A DNA stretch of 64,000 nt. Source: Sipunculus nudus. Taxonomy: Eukaryota; Annelida; Sipuncula; Golfingiida; Sipunculidae. The stretch spans positions 56,119,676 to 56,183,675 of the forward strand of contig CM049316.1 of NCBI GenBank assembly GCA_026874595.1. Direction: 5' to 3'. Both the position numbers and the translations under genes were made by a program. Every line of letters starts with the position of its first letter. Positions within the stretch are counted from its first letter, which is position 1. The notes under the pieces were generated by a model. It did not search any database, had not been told where the DNA came from, and saw nothing but the letters and a program-made list of their open reading frames with translations. Positions 48,916-57,996 of this stretch are shown here, one piece after another.

Positions 48916-49467
48916 TCAGCATGAAGACCACGCTCGACATGTACATCCACTCCTGTACCGCGTACGGTTCTGTAGTATAGGTAAACCGATCTCGCGCCTG
49001 TACAAAACGGTCACTGCATTTACAGGCCTGTGCATCCAGTAACGGGACACCTTCTCATGAAATCGTCTAGCGCGTCTTTCACCGCATGCCAGGTCTGTAA
49101 GCCAGACCGATTTTCCCAACAGCCGTTTCCATTCGACATCAGTTACACACGGCACCTGCATCCTATCGCACTGCCATCCGCAAAACACACAAGGAAAACA
49201 GGAGTAACCCAAGATTTCACCATAGATGTGAGGAGCACGAATATCACCTACCAGATGAAATAAGGAGGCACATCCGTCCAATGGTTCGATGCAGACGCAT
49301 AACAGGCAATCCAGTGACTCATCTAGCGTGGTGTGTTCTCCTGGAAAATGATGGCTTCCAGGAGAGCATGGTCGATTAGTGTCATACGTCTTCCTGTATC
49401 CGCACAAGACGCACGTGTCATAATTTTCATGTGTCGCCGCAGGGTACATGTGAACGAAAACAGCCAT
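48916..49467 (-). CDS. Cys-rich hypothetical protein, 183 aa
   Basis: The open frame reaches an ATG at 49596, but a minus-strand TATAAAAG lies at 49521-49528. The ATG at 49467 (context ACCATGG) is therefore the likely start. It is rich in Cys/His pairs (CVLCGY, CLLCVC, CFPCVFCGWQC), suggesting one or more zinc sites. Not otherwise recognised. It is upstream of and parallel to the zinc-finger-like gene 48007-48789. The two may be distant paralogs in their Cys-rich N-terminal halves, but I could not align them convincingly. Confidence 0.65.
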   Translation of the reverse strand: MAVFVHMYPAATHENYDTCVLCGYRKTYDTNRPCSPGSHHFPGEHTTLDESLDCLLCVCIEPLDGCASLFHLVGDIRAPHIYGEILGYSCFPCVFCGWQCDRMQVPCVTDVEWKRLLGKSVWLTDLACGERRARRFHEKVSRYWMHRPVNAVTVLYRREIGLPILQNRTRYRSGCTCRAWSSC

Positions 49468-49520
49468 GGTGACGGGTCGAAATGCATGCGAGTCTGAGGG
49501 GTTAGTTCTTTGTTTGTACA

Positions 49521-49528
49521 CTTTTATA
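49521..49528 (-). promoter_or_regulatory. TATA box for 48916-49467
   Basis: TATAAAAG on the minus strand, 54 bp upstream of the ATG at 49467; it lies inside the longer open frame and so decides the start. Confidence 0.6.
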
Positions 49529-49668
49529 TCATCGTCGGCCGAATAAATTGCGCCCCATAACTGTATATCACAAAGAGAAGCAAAAGCGTGATTCATTTTC
49601 TGTGCATCAGGTTACCTCCAAAGCATGATTCGTCCTCAGCTCTGTCCAGCTGGACATCCATCTTCTAT

Positions 49669-50616
49669 TCATTCTGTGGATTTTTTTGGACCAGCAGTTC
49701 CCTGTGCAACATCCAACGGCCTCTCAGACGGTTTTTTGATCATTTCCACAGATACCCCCGAATGCGATTCCCCTGCAGGCTTCCAAAGTTTGTCCAGTTT
49801 GTCATGATTTTCGGATACCCATTGCTGGCATTCAGAGCATGCACAAAAAAAAGACAATCCGTTGGAGTAATTTGCTAACTTAACAGGTATAGCTCCTGAT
49901 GGGCCTTCCACTAATGCATCAAATTTCTCCACAATAGTCGGAGCTGGGTTGCGTGCAGTCGCACCTGTTTTAGTCGCACCTTGTTTTGCCGCACCTTGTT
50001 TTGCCGCACCTTGTTTTGCCACACCTGTTTTTGCCGCACCTTGTTTAGCCGCACCTTGTTTTCCCTTCTGTTCCTGTTCCAACGTTTTTGAGGGCGGTAA
50101 GAACACATGAATGGTGATGTCTGATGCTCCATCTCCTACGTCCTTTTCATCAGGTTTGTCGGCCTTTTGTTCACGCGATTCAGCTGTTTGTGCAGGTTTG
50201 TCGGTCTTTTTGTCACGTGATTCAGCTGTTTGTGCAGGGTTGTCGGTCTTTTCGTCACGTGATTCAGCTGTTTGTGCAGCTGCTGCTGCTGCTTTAGGGG
50301 CATCGTTACGTTCACATTCGTTTTTCTTGTCGTGTCCAGAATCACACTGGGACTGTATAGGACGTGACGCTCCCTCTTCTAACTTTTCAACCCGGTCTGT
50401 CAAATCGGAAACACGTTTGTTCAGGCTGTCGATGTGTTTCTTGAGTCTTCCTTCCATTCGGTCGAGTCCGGAGTGGATCATTTGCTCGGTCTGCTTACGG
50501 TTTAGCTTCTGGTGCATAATGGGACGCACAATCTGCTTGTCTGTCCTTTTGTCACGGGCTGCGATTTCCTCTTTCGTCTGAAGTGTAAACATGTCGTTCC
50601 CCTCGGCGCGATCCAT
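49669..50616 (-). CDS. Coiled-coil protein with two repeat arrays, 315 aa
   Basis: The frame opens at a GTG; the ATG at 50616 fits a TATA-like TATTTAAG at 50665-50672. A coiled coil (about residues 40-85, KKHIDSLNKRVSDLTDRVEKLEE) is followed by an Ala run, three copies of a 14-aa unit (core QTAESRD.KTD.P), and seven or so copies of the 5-aa unit QGAAK. A short folded C-terminal domain with FFCACSECQQW and a Ser/Pro-rich tail come last. The repeats are polar and probably disordered; their number may vary between isolates. Function unknown. The coiled coil suggests oligomerisation. Confidence 0.75.
   Translation of the reverse strand: MDRAEGNDMFTLQTKEEIAARDKRTDKQIVRPIMHQKLNRKQTEQMIHSGLDRMEGRLKKHIDSLNKRVSDLTDRVEKLEEGASRPIQSQCDSGHDKKNECERNDAPKAAAAAAQTAESRDEKTDNPAQTAESRDKKTDKPAQTAESREQKADKPDEKDVGDGASDITIHVFLPPSKTLEQEQKGKQGAAKQGAAKTGVAKQGAAKQGAAKQGATKTGATARNPAPTIVEKFDALVEGPSGAIPVKLANYSNGLSFFCACSECQQWVSENHDKLDKLWKPAGESHSGVSVEMIKKPSERPLDVAQGTAGPKKSTE
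49955..50070. repeat. 15-bp coding repeat array (QGAAK)
   Basis: A 15-bp unit (TTGTTTTGCCGCACC type) recurs about seven times, encoding tandem QGAAK or KTGVA variants in the coiled-coil gene 49669-50616. Confidence 0.75.
50149..50275. repeat. 42-bp coding repeat array
   Basis: Three 42-bp units (landmark CACGTGATTCAGCTGTTTG) encode the 14-aa Gln/Ala/Glu/Ser/Arg-rich repeat of the same protein. Confidence 0.75.
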
Positions 50617-50664
50617 CGTGTAGAGAGACTGTAGCGTGTCTGCCACACTCCCCTCGCGCCAACG

Positions 50665-50672
50665 CTTAAATA
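50665..50672 (-). promoter_or_regulatory. TATA-like element for 49669-50616
   Basis: TATTTAAG on the minus strand, 49 bp upstream of the ATG at 50616. An E-box CACGTG lies at 50764-50769. Confidence 0.5.
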
Positions 50673-50851
50673 CCCTTCAAGGCTGAGTCATGCACCACGA
50701 GTCATGCACCGCGGGAGTGTCAAGCGACTTGTTTACACTTGAGAACACAAGAGCCGAAGCGGTCACGTGAGCTGAACAAACAAAAAAAAGCAATTCATGT
50801 CACAGTACCGGTTAATCGTCTGCAGCACGTCAACGTTCCTGTCGAGGCAAG

Positions 50852-51391
50852 TTACAAGCGCATCAGGTCATACCCTAGTTTCTGCACCGTATCAGTGATT
50901 GGAGAAGCCAAGTCCTGAGAGCCGGTGTAATGTAGGATGGCTTCGAGGATGATCCAATCTTCGAGGGGCCGTCGTTCCATGTGCGACATGAACTGCGATC
51001 GCTGCTTCCTCAAAACAGGAGTCTTTTCCGTGATGATGTCTAACGTGGTTTTGCTGATGATTCCCCAGTGGAGGGCGTACTGAACCTCGTCGGGGACGTG
51101 CAGGAATACACGTTTCTCTGCCTGCACAAACGGCAGTCGCACGTCTCGGGACAATTTCCTAACGAACTTCTCATTCACCTGGTAACGCTTTCTGATCTCG
51201 TCCGCATGTGTTGGGCCGTGGGGGTACTTCTGCAGTAGCGCCCACAAGTCCGCATTCTGTCCTGTGCCGCTCGAGAGGAGGGCTTGCTCGTAACTAGGCG
51301 GAGGCTCATGTCTATAGGCCTGCCCGTAAGGAGGCAAAGCGATGTTAGGTAGCGGTAGATCTGCGCAGTTCACTGTGCTGTTTGATGCCAT
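50852..51391 (-). CDS. PPxY plus CARD-like protein, 179 aa
   Basis: The frame has ATGs at 51421 and 51391. A TATA-like TATAAG lies at 51433-51438, too close to the first, so 51391 (MASNSTVN) is preferred. The N-terminus is Pro-rich and carries PPSY (residues 31-34), a late-domain motif that recruits NEDD4-type ubiquitin ligases. Residues about 94-175 look like a CARD: LHWGIISKTTLDIITEKTP, then RSQFMSHMERRPLEDW, then AILHYTGSQDLA, matching the helix 2-5 pattern of IAP CARDs. It may link ubiquitin ligases to CARD signalling. The call is from pattern only. It shares its 5' end with the divergent gene 52033-52590. Confidence 0.6.
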   Translation of the reverse strand: MASNSTVNCADLPLPNIALPPYGQAYRHEPPPSYEQALLSSGTGQNADLWALLQKYPHGPTHADEIRKRYQVNEKFVRKLSRDVRLPFVQAEKRVFLHVPDEVQYALHWGIISKTTLDIITEKTPVLRKQRSQFMSHMERRPLEDWIILEAILHYTGSQDLASPITDTVQKLGYDLMRL

Positions 51392-51530
51392 TATCGACCG
51401 AGGAATGACAACCGGGACCATGTGCCTCGTAACTTATACGTTATGAGGAAAGTCGTATCACACTGTGCTGGCAGCAGCCCTCACAAACCACACACGTTCA
51501 CCAAGTCATACACACGCCTGTCCTGTGTCC

Positions 51531-51770
51531 TTAATCCGTCACATACACCCGTAAACAAGCTCATTAATCTTTCCTTGTCTGCCACGTCACGGCCTTGGAA
51601 ACGTAGCAAGCTGTTTACGTATTGTTATAACTACCGTTGTTTCATACTGCTCCGTGACCTGCGTTGTTTCATACTGCTCCGTGATCTGAATCCGTCACAT
51701 TCACCCGTAAACAAGCCAATCAATCATTTTTCCTTGTCTAACACGTCACGTCCTTGAAAACGTAGTAAAC
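51531..51770. repeat. Inverted copies of the 129-bp repeat
   Basis: About two copies of the unit found in direct orientation at 52834-53260, here in reverse complement (landmarks GTTTCATACTGCTCCGTGA and CACCCGTAAACAAGC). Together they flank gene 52033-52590 as an inverted repeat. Confidence 0.75.
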
Positions 51771-51916
51771 CAGGACTGATCAGTCATGTTGATAACCGGT
51801 GAGTGTGATACTTCCCGGACACAGTAGAGACGTTTGTGTCGTGGCTGTTGTGCTCATGTCTGTTGCGTGTGCAGTACGAATTATTTTTGCCCCCCCCCCC
51901 ACACTTACACCCCACA

Positions 51917-51924
51917 TATAAAAG
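51917..51924 (+). promoter_or_regulatory. TATA box for 52033-52590
   Basis: TATAAAAG about 109 bp upstream of the ATG at 52033. A C-run (about 51890-51900) lies just upstream. Confidence 0.65.
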
Positions 51925-52032
51925 TTTCTCGGTGTCTCATGCAGAACCATACCAGTGTTGCAGCCCCTTCTGGCCACAGGAGTTATCAGTTAAAATACAC
52001 ACGTGGTCCTGGCTGCCATTCCCCAGTCTATC

Positions 52033-52590
52033 ATGGCATTGAAGAGCATCGGACAGTGCGGAGATCCCCCGTTACCAACTGCGCCTCCACCACAAACTGT
52101 GCCCTCGCCTAGTGATGAAGAGATCGTCGACCCCACCGGTCAACCAACCCAAGATGGTTGGCAATGTCTGCACTGTCAAACCATGTTTAGGAGGTGGGAC
52201 TGGATACTCGGCCGCATTCCGGCACAGTCTCGGTTCATCCGGCACGTTTGGGGGGAATGGGACTGTTACAAGGACTATTACGACAACGGCCGATTAACTA
52301 TGTGCAAGGGCGTAGCCGACTGGTGGAAAGAACAGTTTGTTCGGCACTGTTTCCCGTCTTACGCCCGGGAGATCAATCTCCGCCACTTCAGATTGGGTGT
52401 CAGGTACGACGGGCTTCCCTGTCTCGTATCCGTGAACGACACACCTGGTCAACAGTACTACATGGCATGGTTTGCGAAAAGGCGGATGAAAAAAGCGAAG
52501 GTACCACCGAAGGCTGCTTCTGTCCTGATAGACCACGACGTAACGGTGGTCGAGACGAAGGATGTTGGTACCAGTGAGGACGCTGCGTAA
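52033..52590 (+). CDS. Cys/Trp-rich accessory protein, 185 aa
   Basis: The open frame starts at a GTG (52003); the ATG at 52033 is used. The first residues and the 30 bp upstream closely resemble those of the divergent gene 50852-51391 (shared IPxSIMA and DxPLP), so the pair arose by inverted duplication of a promoter and 5' coding end. The N-terminal 45 residues are Pro-rich. The rest has CLHC, many Trp and a Lys/Arg-rich segment (AKRRMKKAKVPPK). Not recognised beyond this. After residue ~35 it does not resemble its partner, so the two share only the 5' module. Confidence 0.7.
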   Translation: MALKSIGQCGDPPLPTAPPPQTVPSPSDEEIVDPTGQPTQDGWQCLHCQTMFRRWDWILGRIPAQSRFIRHVWGEWDCYKDYYDNGRLTMCKGVADWWKEQFVRHCFPSYAREINLRHFRLGVRYDGLPCLVSVNDTPGQQYYMAWFAKRRMKKAKVPPKAASVLIDHDVTVVETKDVGTSEDAA

Positions 52591-52833
52591 GATGCGTGTG
52601 ACGCCAAATATGGTGAACAAGCGTTTGACAGATGTATTGTATATGACGTGAGCGTGTAAAACCGAATGTTTATAACACTTGACCAGATTGCCGAGTCATG
52701 CATATGTTTTCACGCCACAAGTTAAAACGAAACGAATGACTCATATTGTGTACAGGAATCAGTGCTGCAGCCCAGTACATGTCATCGTGACAGGTGTAGA
52801 GCATTGCATAACTAGAGCGTATACTTTCAACGT

Positions 52834-53260
52834 GCTACGTTTTCAAGGACGTGGTGTGGCAGACAAGAGATGATTAATTGTCTTGTTTACGGGTGAATGT
52901 GACATATTCAGGCCTCAGAGCAGTATGAAACCAGGATAGCTTGATACATACGTAAACAAGATGCTACGTTTTCAAGGACGCAACGTGTCAGACAAGAGAT
53001 GATTGATTGTCTTGTTTACGGGTGAATGTGACATATTCAGGTCACAGAGCAGTATGAAACCAGGATAGCTTGATACATACGTAAACAACATGCTACGTTT
53101 TCAAGGCCGTTATGTGGCAGACAAGAGATGATTAATTGTCTTGTTTACGGGTTATTGTGACTTATTCAGGTCACAGAACAGTATGAAACCAGGATAGCTT
53201 GAGACATACGTAAACAACCTGCTACGTTTCCAAGGACGAGATGTGTCAGAGAAGACGGGT
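52834..53260. repeat. 129-bp tandem repeat array
   Basis: Unit starts (GCTACGTTTTCAAGG) at 52834, 52963, 53092 and 53221, exactly 129 bp apart; the fourth unit is partial. Reverse-complement copies lie at 51531-51770. No gene from 52591 to 53803; the part after 53260 is AT-rich without visible structure. Confidence 0.85.
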
Positions 53261-53803
53261 ACAGCAAAAACCATTCGTCACCCAGATGTATATTTTAGGC
53301 ACATCCAATGCGAATGCACGAACATCGTTTGAACAGCCAGATGTTATATGGATCTGATCAACCAGATACGACAAACATACTTATAGATGTTGATAACACT
53401 TGATACTTCCAAACTCAGAAAACGAAATTTTAAATAAATGCATATGTGACAATATTCCAAAAATGTGTCTAAAAACTTGTTTTACTCGTTATTTTTAACA
53501 ATGTTTTGCCTGAATCTACGTCACTATACGTGTGGAACTTATCACATGGAACTTATATAATGAATAAAATATGAAAGTTTTCACGGTCTTCTTTATGCCA
53601 TGATCATCCGCATATGTGATTCATGATTATTTTCTGATACATTTTATAAATACATACAGACACACAAAACATCCAGTTCAATTAAAGTATGTAGTCCGCA
53701 CAAATGTTGTTTCATGTGTCCAACATGAATCAGATAAATCCGTTGTCTATCTGATATAGTTCCACTTGTCGTCGGCAGGTGGCGATACTGACGCCAACAT
53801 ATT

Positions 53804-54540
53804 GGTCAGCAACACAAAATGGCCATTTGCCGGACAACGGTCTACACAACATTTACGAAATATATGCTAAAATCTTTGGAAAAATATGCTTCAAGCGTTC
53901 AACGAGTAACATTTGCGATATCTTTTTCAGTTTGCGCGTACATCTTGCACAAACGTGAAATCTGCCGCACACCAAAGATTTCAATGTGTCCACAACCCTA
54001 CTATATAAGCAGGCCGAGTCTATTATACTATCAGTTGAGAGCGCTCTATGGGCGCTTTTGGGTCCCAGACGGCTCCCCTGTGGGGGAGGGGGGGACTTGA
54101 GGGGGGGAGGGGGCGGCCCCTCCCTCTGCCTTATGTCAAGAAGTAGTAGAGTTGTGGACCAGGGGTCGGTTGTGTGGTTCAAGTCAGAAATGGACCGGTT
54201 GTAGGTCGGTTGGATGTGAAAGGTCGGTTGGGGTCGACGAGGTTGGAGGTGAAAGGTCAACAGGGGTCGCCGGGGGGGGAACAAGAAGACCTAGGTGGGA
54301 TCGGGTGAAAGGTCAGCAGGGGTCGCCTGGGGGGGGAACAGGGGAGTTGTGAGTGGGATCGGGTCGGAGGTGAAAGGTCAACAGGGGTCACAAGGGGGGG
54401 GGGACAGGGGAGTCCTAGGTGGTTCGTATACGGATGTGAATGGTAAAAGAGTGATCGTCGGGTATCATCGGTACTGGGAAAGCCAACGGTGTGCAACGCA
54501 TGTCAAAGCACAATGGGATCGTTCCGATCACCACAGAGTC
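53804..54540. repeat. Left arm of a ~2.5-kb inverted repeat
   Basis: Matches the reverse complement of 55506-56310. The outer part is highly similar, including GCCGGACAACGGTCTACAC near the tip, a promoter-like TATATAAG (54002-54009) pointing inward, and a G-rich segment. The inner part (54208-54420) is a degenerate minisatellite with G9 runs (GAAAGGTCAACAGGGGTC). No coding gene. Confidence 0.85.
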
Positions 54541-55505
54541 TCCCCTGGGGCCGAGGCCCCTATAGAGGTTTCTCCACAGGGGTCGTGGTGGGGGCCTCGC
54601 CCCCAGGGGATAATACTTTATGGGGGATCGATCCCTGAAAAGAATATACACAGGGGGCGAGGCCCCCATAAGGAATAACATGGAGGGCCCGTGGTGGGGG
54701 CCTCGCCCCCAGGGCATAATACTTTATGGGGGATCGATCCCTAAAAAGAATATACACAGGGGGCGAGGCCCCCATAAGGAATTACATGGAAGGATCGTGG
54801 TGGGGGCTTCGCCCCCCGGGAGAATACTGTATGGGGATCGGGGCGCCGAAGGCGCCAATACACAGATGTATGTATGGGGGGCGCCTTCGGCGCCTCGATC
54901 CGTAAAATGAATATTCCCGGGGGGCGAGGCCCCCACCACGGGCCCTCGATGTAAATCCTTATTGGGGCCTCGCCCCCTGTGTATATTCTTTGTAGGGATC
55001 GATCGCACATAATGTATTATCCCCTGGGGGCGAGGCCCCCACAACGGGCCTTCCGTGTAATTCCTTATGGGGGCCTCGCCCCCAGTGTATATTCTTTTTA
55101 GGGATCGATCCCCCATAAAATATTATTCCCGGGGGCGAGGCCCCCACCACGGACCTACCATATATTTCCTTATGGGGGCTTCGCCCCCGGGGTATATTCT
55201 TTGTAGGGATCGATCCCACATCAAGTATTATCCCCTGGGGGCGAGGCCCCCACCACGGGCCTTCCATGTAATTCCTTATGGGGGCCTCGCCCCCTGTGTA
55301 TATTCTTTTTAGGGATCGATCCCACATAAAGTATTATCCCCTGGGGGCGAGGCCCCCACCACGGGCCTTCCATGTAATTCCTGATGGGGGCTTCGCCCCC
55401 GGGGATAATACTTTATGGGGGATCGATCCCTACAAAGAATATACCCCGGGGGCGAAGCCCCCACCACGACCCCTGTGGAGAAATTTCTATAGGGGCCTCG
55501 GTCCA
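54541..55505. repeat. GC-rich palindromic core, ~106-bp units
   Basis: On the right, units carrying GGGGGCGAGGCCCCC begin at about 54919, 55026, 55131, 55237, 55343 and 55448 (105-107 bp apart). On the left, about three units lie in the opposite orientation. They meet at a dyad centred near 54868, flanked by GGCGCCGAAGGCGCC-type stems. Each unit also holds GGGATCGATCCC. The whole can fold into many hairpins. Candidate replication origin or recombination hotspot; not a CRISPR array because there are no unique spacers. Confidence 0.8.
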
Positions 55506-56310
55506 AGCGGAGACCCTGAACGATCCCATAGTGCTTTGACATGCGTTGCACACCTGTGGCTTTTCCAGTACCGATGATATTCGATGAACACTCTTTAACC
55601 ATTCACATGCGTCTCCGATCCCAACCAGGACTCCCCTGTTCCTCCCCCCCCCCGGCGATCCTACCCAGAACTCCCCTGTTCCTCCCCCCCCCCGGCGATC
55701 CTACCCAGAACTCCCCTGTCCCCCCCCCCCCGGCGATCCTACCCAGAACTCCCCTGTTCCTCCCCCCCCCCCCGGCGATCCCACACAGAACTCCCCTGTT
55801 CCCCCCCCCCTTGGTTAACCCTACTGACCTTTCACCTCCGACCTCGACGACCCAGACTGACCTTTCACATCCAACCGACCCTTCTTTCCTCTGCCGGCGA
55901 TCCCCAAACCTACAACCGGTCTACTTCTGACTTGAACCACACAACCTACCCCAGGCCCACAACTCTATCACTTCTTGACATAAGGCAGAGGGAGGGGCTG
56001 CCCCCTCCCCCCCTCAAGTCCCCCCCTCCCCCACAGGGGAACCGTCTGGGACCCAAAAGCGCCCATAGAGCGCTCTCAACTGATAGAATAACAGAGTCGG
56101 CCTGCTTATATAGTAGGGTTGTGGACACATTGAAATCTTTGGTGTGCGGCAGTTTTCACGTTTGTGCAAGATGTACGCGCAAACTGGAAAAGATATCGCA
56201 AATGTCACTCGTTGAACGCTTTAAGCATATTTTTCCAAAGATTTTAGCACATATTTCGTAAATGTTGTGTAGACCGTTGTCCGGCAATAGGCTATTTTGT
56301 TATGTTGACC
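55506..56310. repeat. Right arm of the ~2.5-kb inverted repeat
   Basis: Reverse complement of the left arm. It includes about five units of a ~41-bp C-rich minisatellite (55622-55815, AACTCCCCTGTTCC plus a C9-C12 run plus GGCGATCC) and the mirror TATA element CTTATATA (56105-56112). No coding gene. Confidence 0.85.
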
Positions 56311-57300
56311 AGTGTGCTGTATAAGGCAGCGCCCCCTATCGTATGATACCGGAACTATTTTAACCGTGTCCAGAGAGGAGATATATATAACAGATTTAAT
56401 ATCTGAGTCAGACTTAGAATGACTGAATGCTGGCATCGGGGTGGATCGTGAAATATATTTCGATAGCATGGAGTCTGTCATGTATACACACCTATATATT
56501 GACATTTCATGATGGCATGTAAAATGGGCGTACCAAAAATATAAAGCCATATTTATTTAAGAGAGGGCTGGTTCGAAATTGACCATTGTGGAACATCTAT
56601 GATTTATTAATTCATCAACCCGGTCTCGTTCTTACGTGGGATAAATGGTGAGTCTGTATCCTGCATATATAAAATACTGTATGTTTACGTATCGAAAAGT
56701 CCCGTGCATAGTTTGTCTGTAAAAGGCCCTGTGGCGGTGTTTTCATGTTACAGACCGTTGGACTGTGGGTCACGTAACATTAGCCTAGAACGGGATGGGA
56801 AAATTGTGATCAATAATGTTTTTTACGTTATATCACATACCATACAGACGCTTCGTACAATGTCCTTTTCAGAAAACAACAAGCCGTACGTTTGAGACTA
56901 TTATCTATTGTTAAGCCGTGTAATAATATATATATCATCATCCTTTAAACGTACCAAGTGGGGGTTTTTTGTATGTTGTTATACTCCACTTGCCTGGTTT
57001 GTTTTTACCTCAACATAATCTTTGTCACGATCACTGGTAAACAACATGATTAATCAGTCTAAACACAACTATTTTGCGTGACTCACAGTGTAACACGACA
57101 CGTTGTTGTGGGTTAGTTTAAATGTTAAGCATACTTTCAACAGGACAAGGCACTTATATAAAGCCCCAGATCGGCCGCGTTTACTGTCACACTGTCTCTT
57201 GTGGAAGAAACGTGAGGGATAGGCTGCACCACGCACATAGTGGTCACATGTTTTATTTCATTCAGCGTCTTGTAAACTGCGATTGGTAGTCGTACCAATA
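56311..57300. other. Noncoding stretch with TATA box at 57155
   Basis: AT-rich, without a convincing gene. A good TATATAAAG at 57155-57163 precedes the small gene 57301-57576. Confidence 0.5.
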
Positions 57301-57576
57301 ATGAACGTGGTGGTTGTCGATACAGACACTGGGCTCACGACAACACACCTGGTGAACAGGAACAACTGCGATAGGCGGTATCTTGCCAAAGAAAACGTGT
57401 TCGGAAAGGGAGGGTGTAGAAAACTGATCGTCGGGTCCGTCGAATGGGATAACTTGTTTTTCTCTTCCGGACAGCCATATCCAACACATCACTGCCATTT
57501 CCATTTCATGGGTGTGGACTTTTGTGGTTTGGAAAAGAGACACGTTATCTCCAAATCTGACATCAAAGACAAGTGA
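57301..57576 (+). CDS. Small hypothetical protein, 91 aa
   Basis: Not recognised. ATG at 57301 (an upstream TTG also opens the frame). It is supported by a TATA box at 57155 and an AATAAA at 57576-57581 that overlaps the stop codon. It contains five Cys and a His-rich HHCHFHF segment, so metal binding is possible. The opposite strand also has an open frame (57262-57591), with its own AATAAA equivalent at about 57252, but that frame starts at a GTG and looks less protein-like. Confidence 0.5.
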   Translation: MNVVVVDTDTGLTTTHLVNRNNCDRRYLAKENVFGKGGCRKLIVGSVEWDNLFFSSGQPYPTHHCHFHFMGVDFCGLEKRHVISKSDIKDK

Positions 57577-57996
57577 ATAAACGACACGCACCTCAAAGGG
57601 GGATCTACATCGAACGTGTTATATAACATACGGGACTACAATGGCGTGTAGTGCTTGGCACAACCACACTGTCATAATATATACAATTAACACTGCTGGT
57701 GGCTTTACAAACCAGGCGGCAGAAAATGAGGAGGTAATATTTGAGTTAGAGTTCCTTGGAGCAAGCTGAGAAACACGTAGACATAACAGCGGACAGACTC
57801 ATCAGCCGCACATACCCGCTTACTTCAGAAACAATATAACCACGCAAACATAATTCAATTTAGCGAAACTGCGTCATATGACTATATTTGTTTTGGAGGG
57901 ACAGTTATATCACGTGGCTGCCGCACTACGAGTCAGGGCGTGCAATGCGGGACGCTTGTGAGCAGCAAACGTACGAATAACGCGCTTTCGGCAAAG
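57577..57996. promoter_or_regulatory. Upstream region of Ig/FN3 gene 1
   Basis: No gene. An E-box CACGTG at 57911-57916, a TTATATCA near 57905 and a 5' leader are shared with the region before gene 2 (59145-59295). Confidence 0.45.

Noticed and set aside
54541-55505. CRISPR-like regular spacing of GC-rich repeats
   Set aside because: The intervening sequences are themselves repeated and the units invert at a centre; there are no unique spacers, and this is a eukaryotic virus context.
53819-56261. Open frames of 60-145 codons in the palindromic region
   Set aside because: They are translations of GC-rich repeats, mirror each other on both strands and lack protein-like features.
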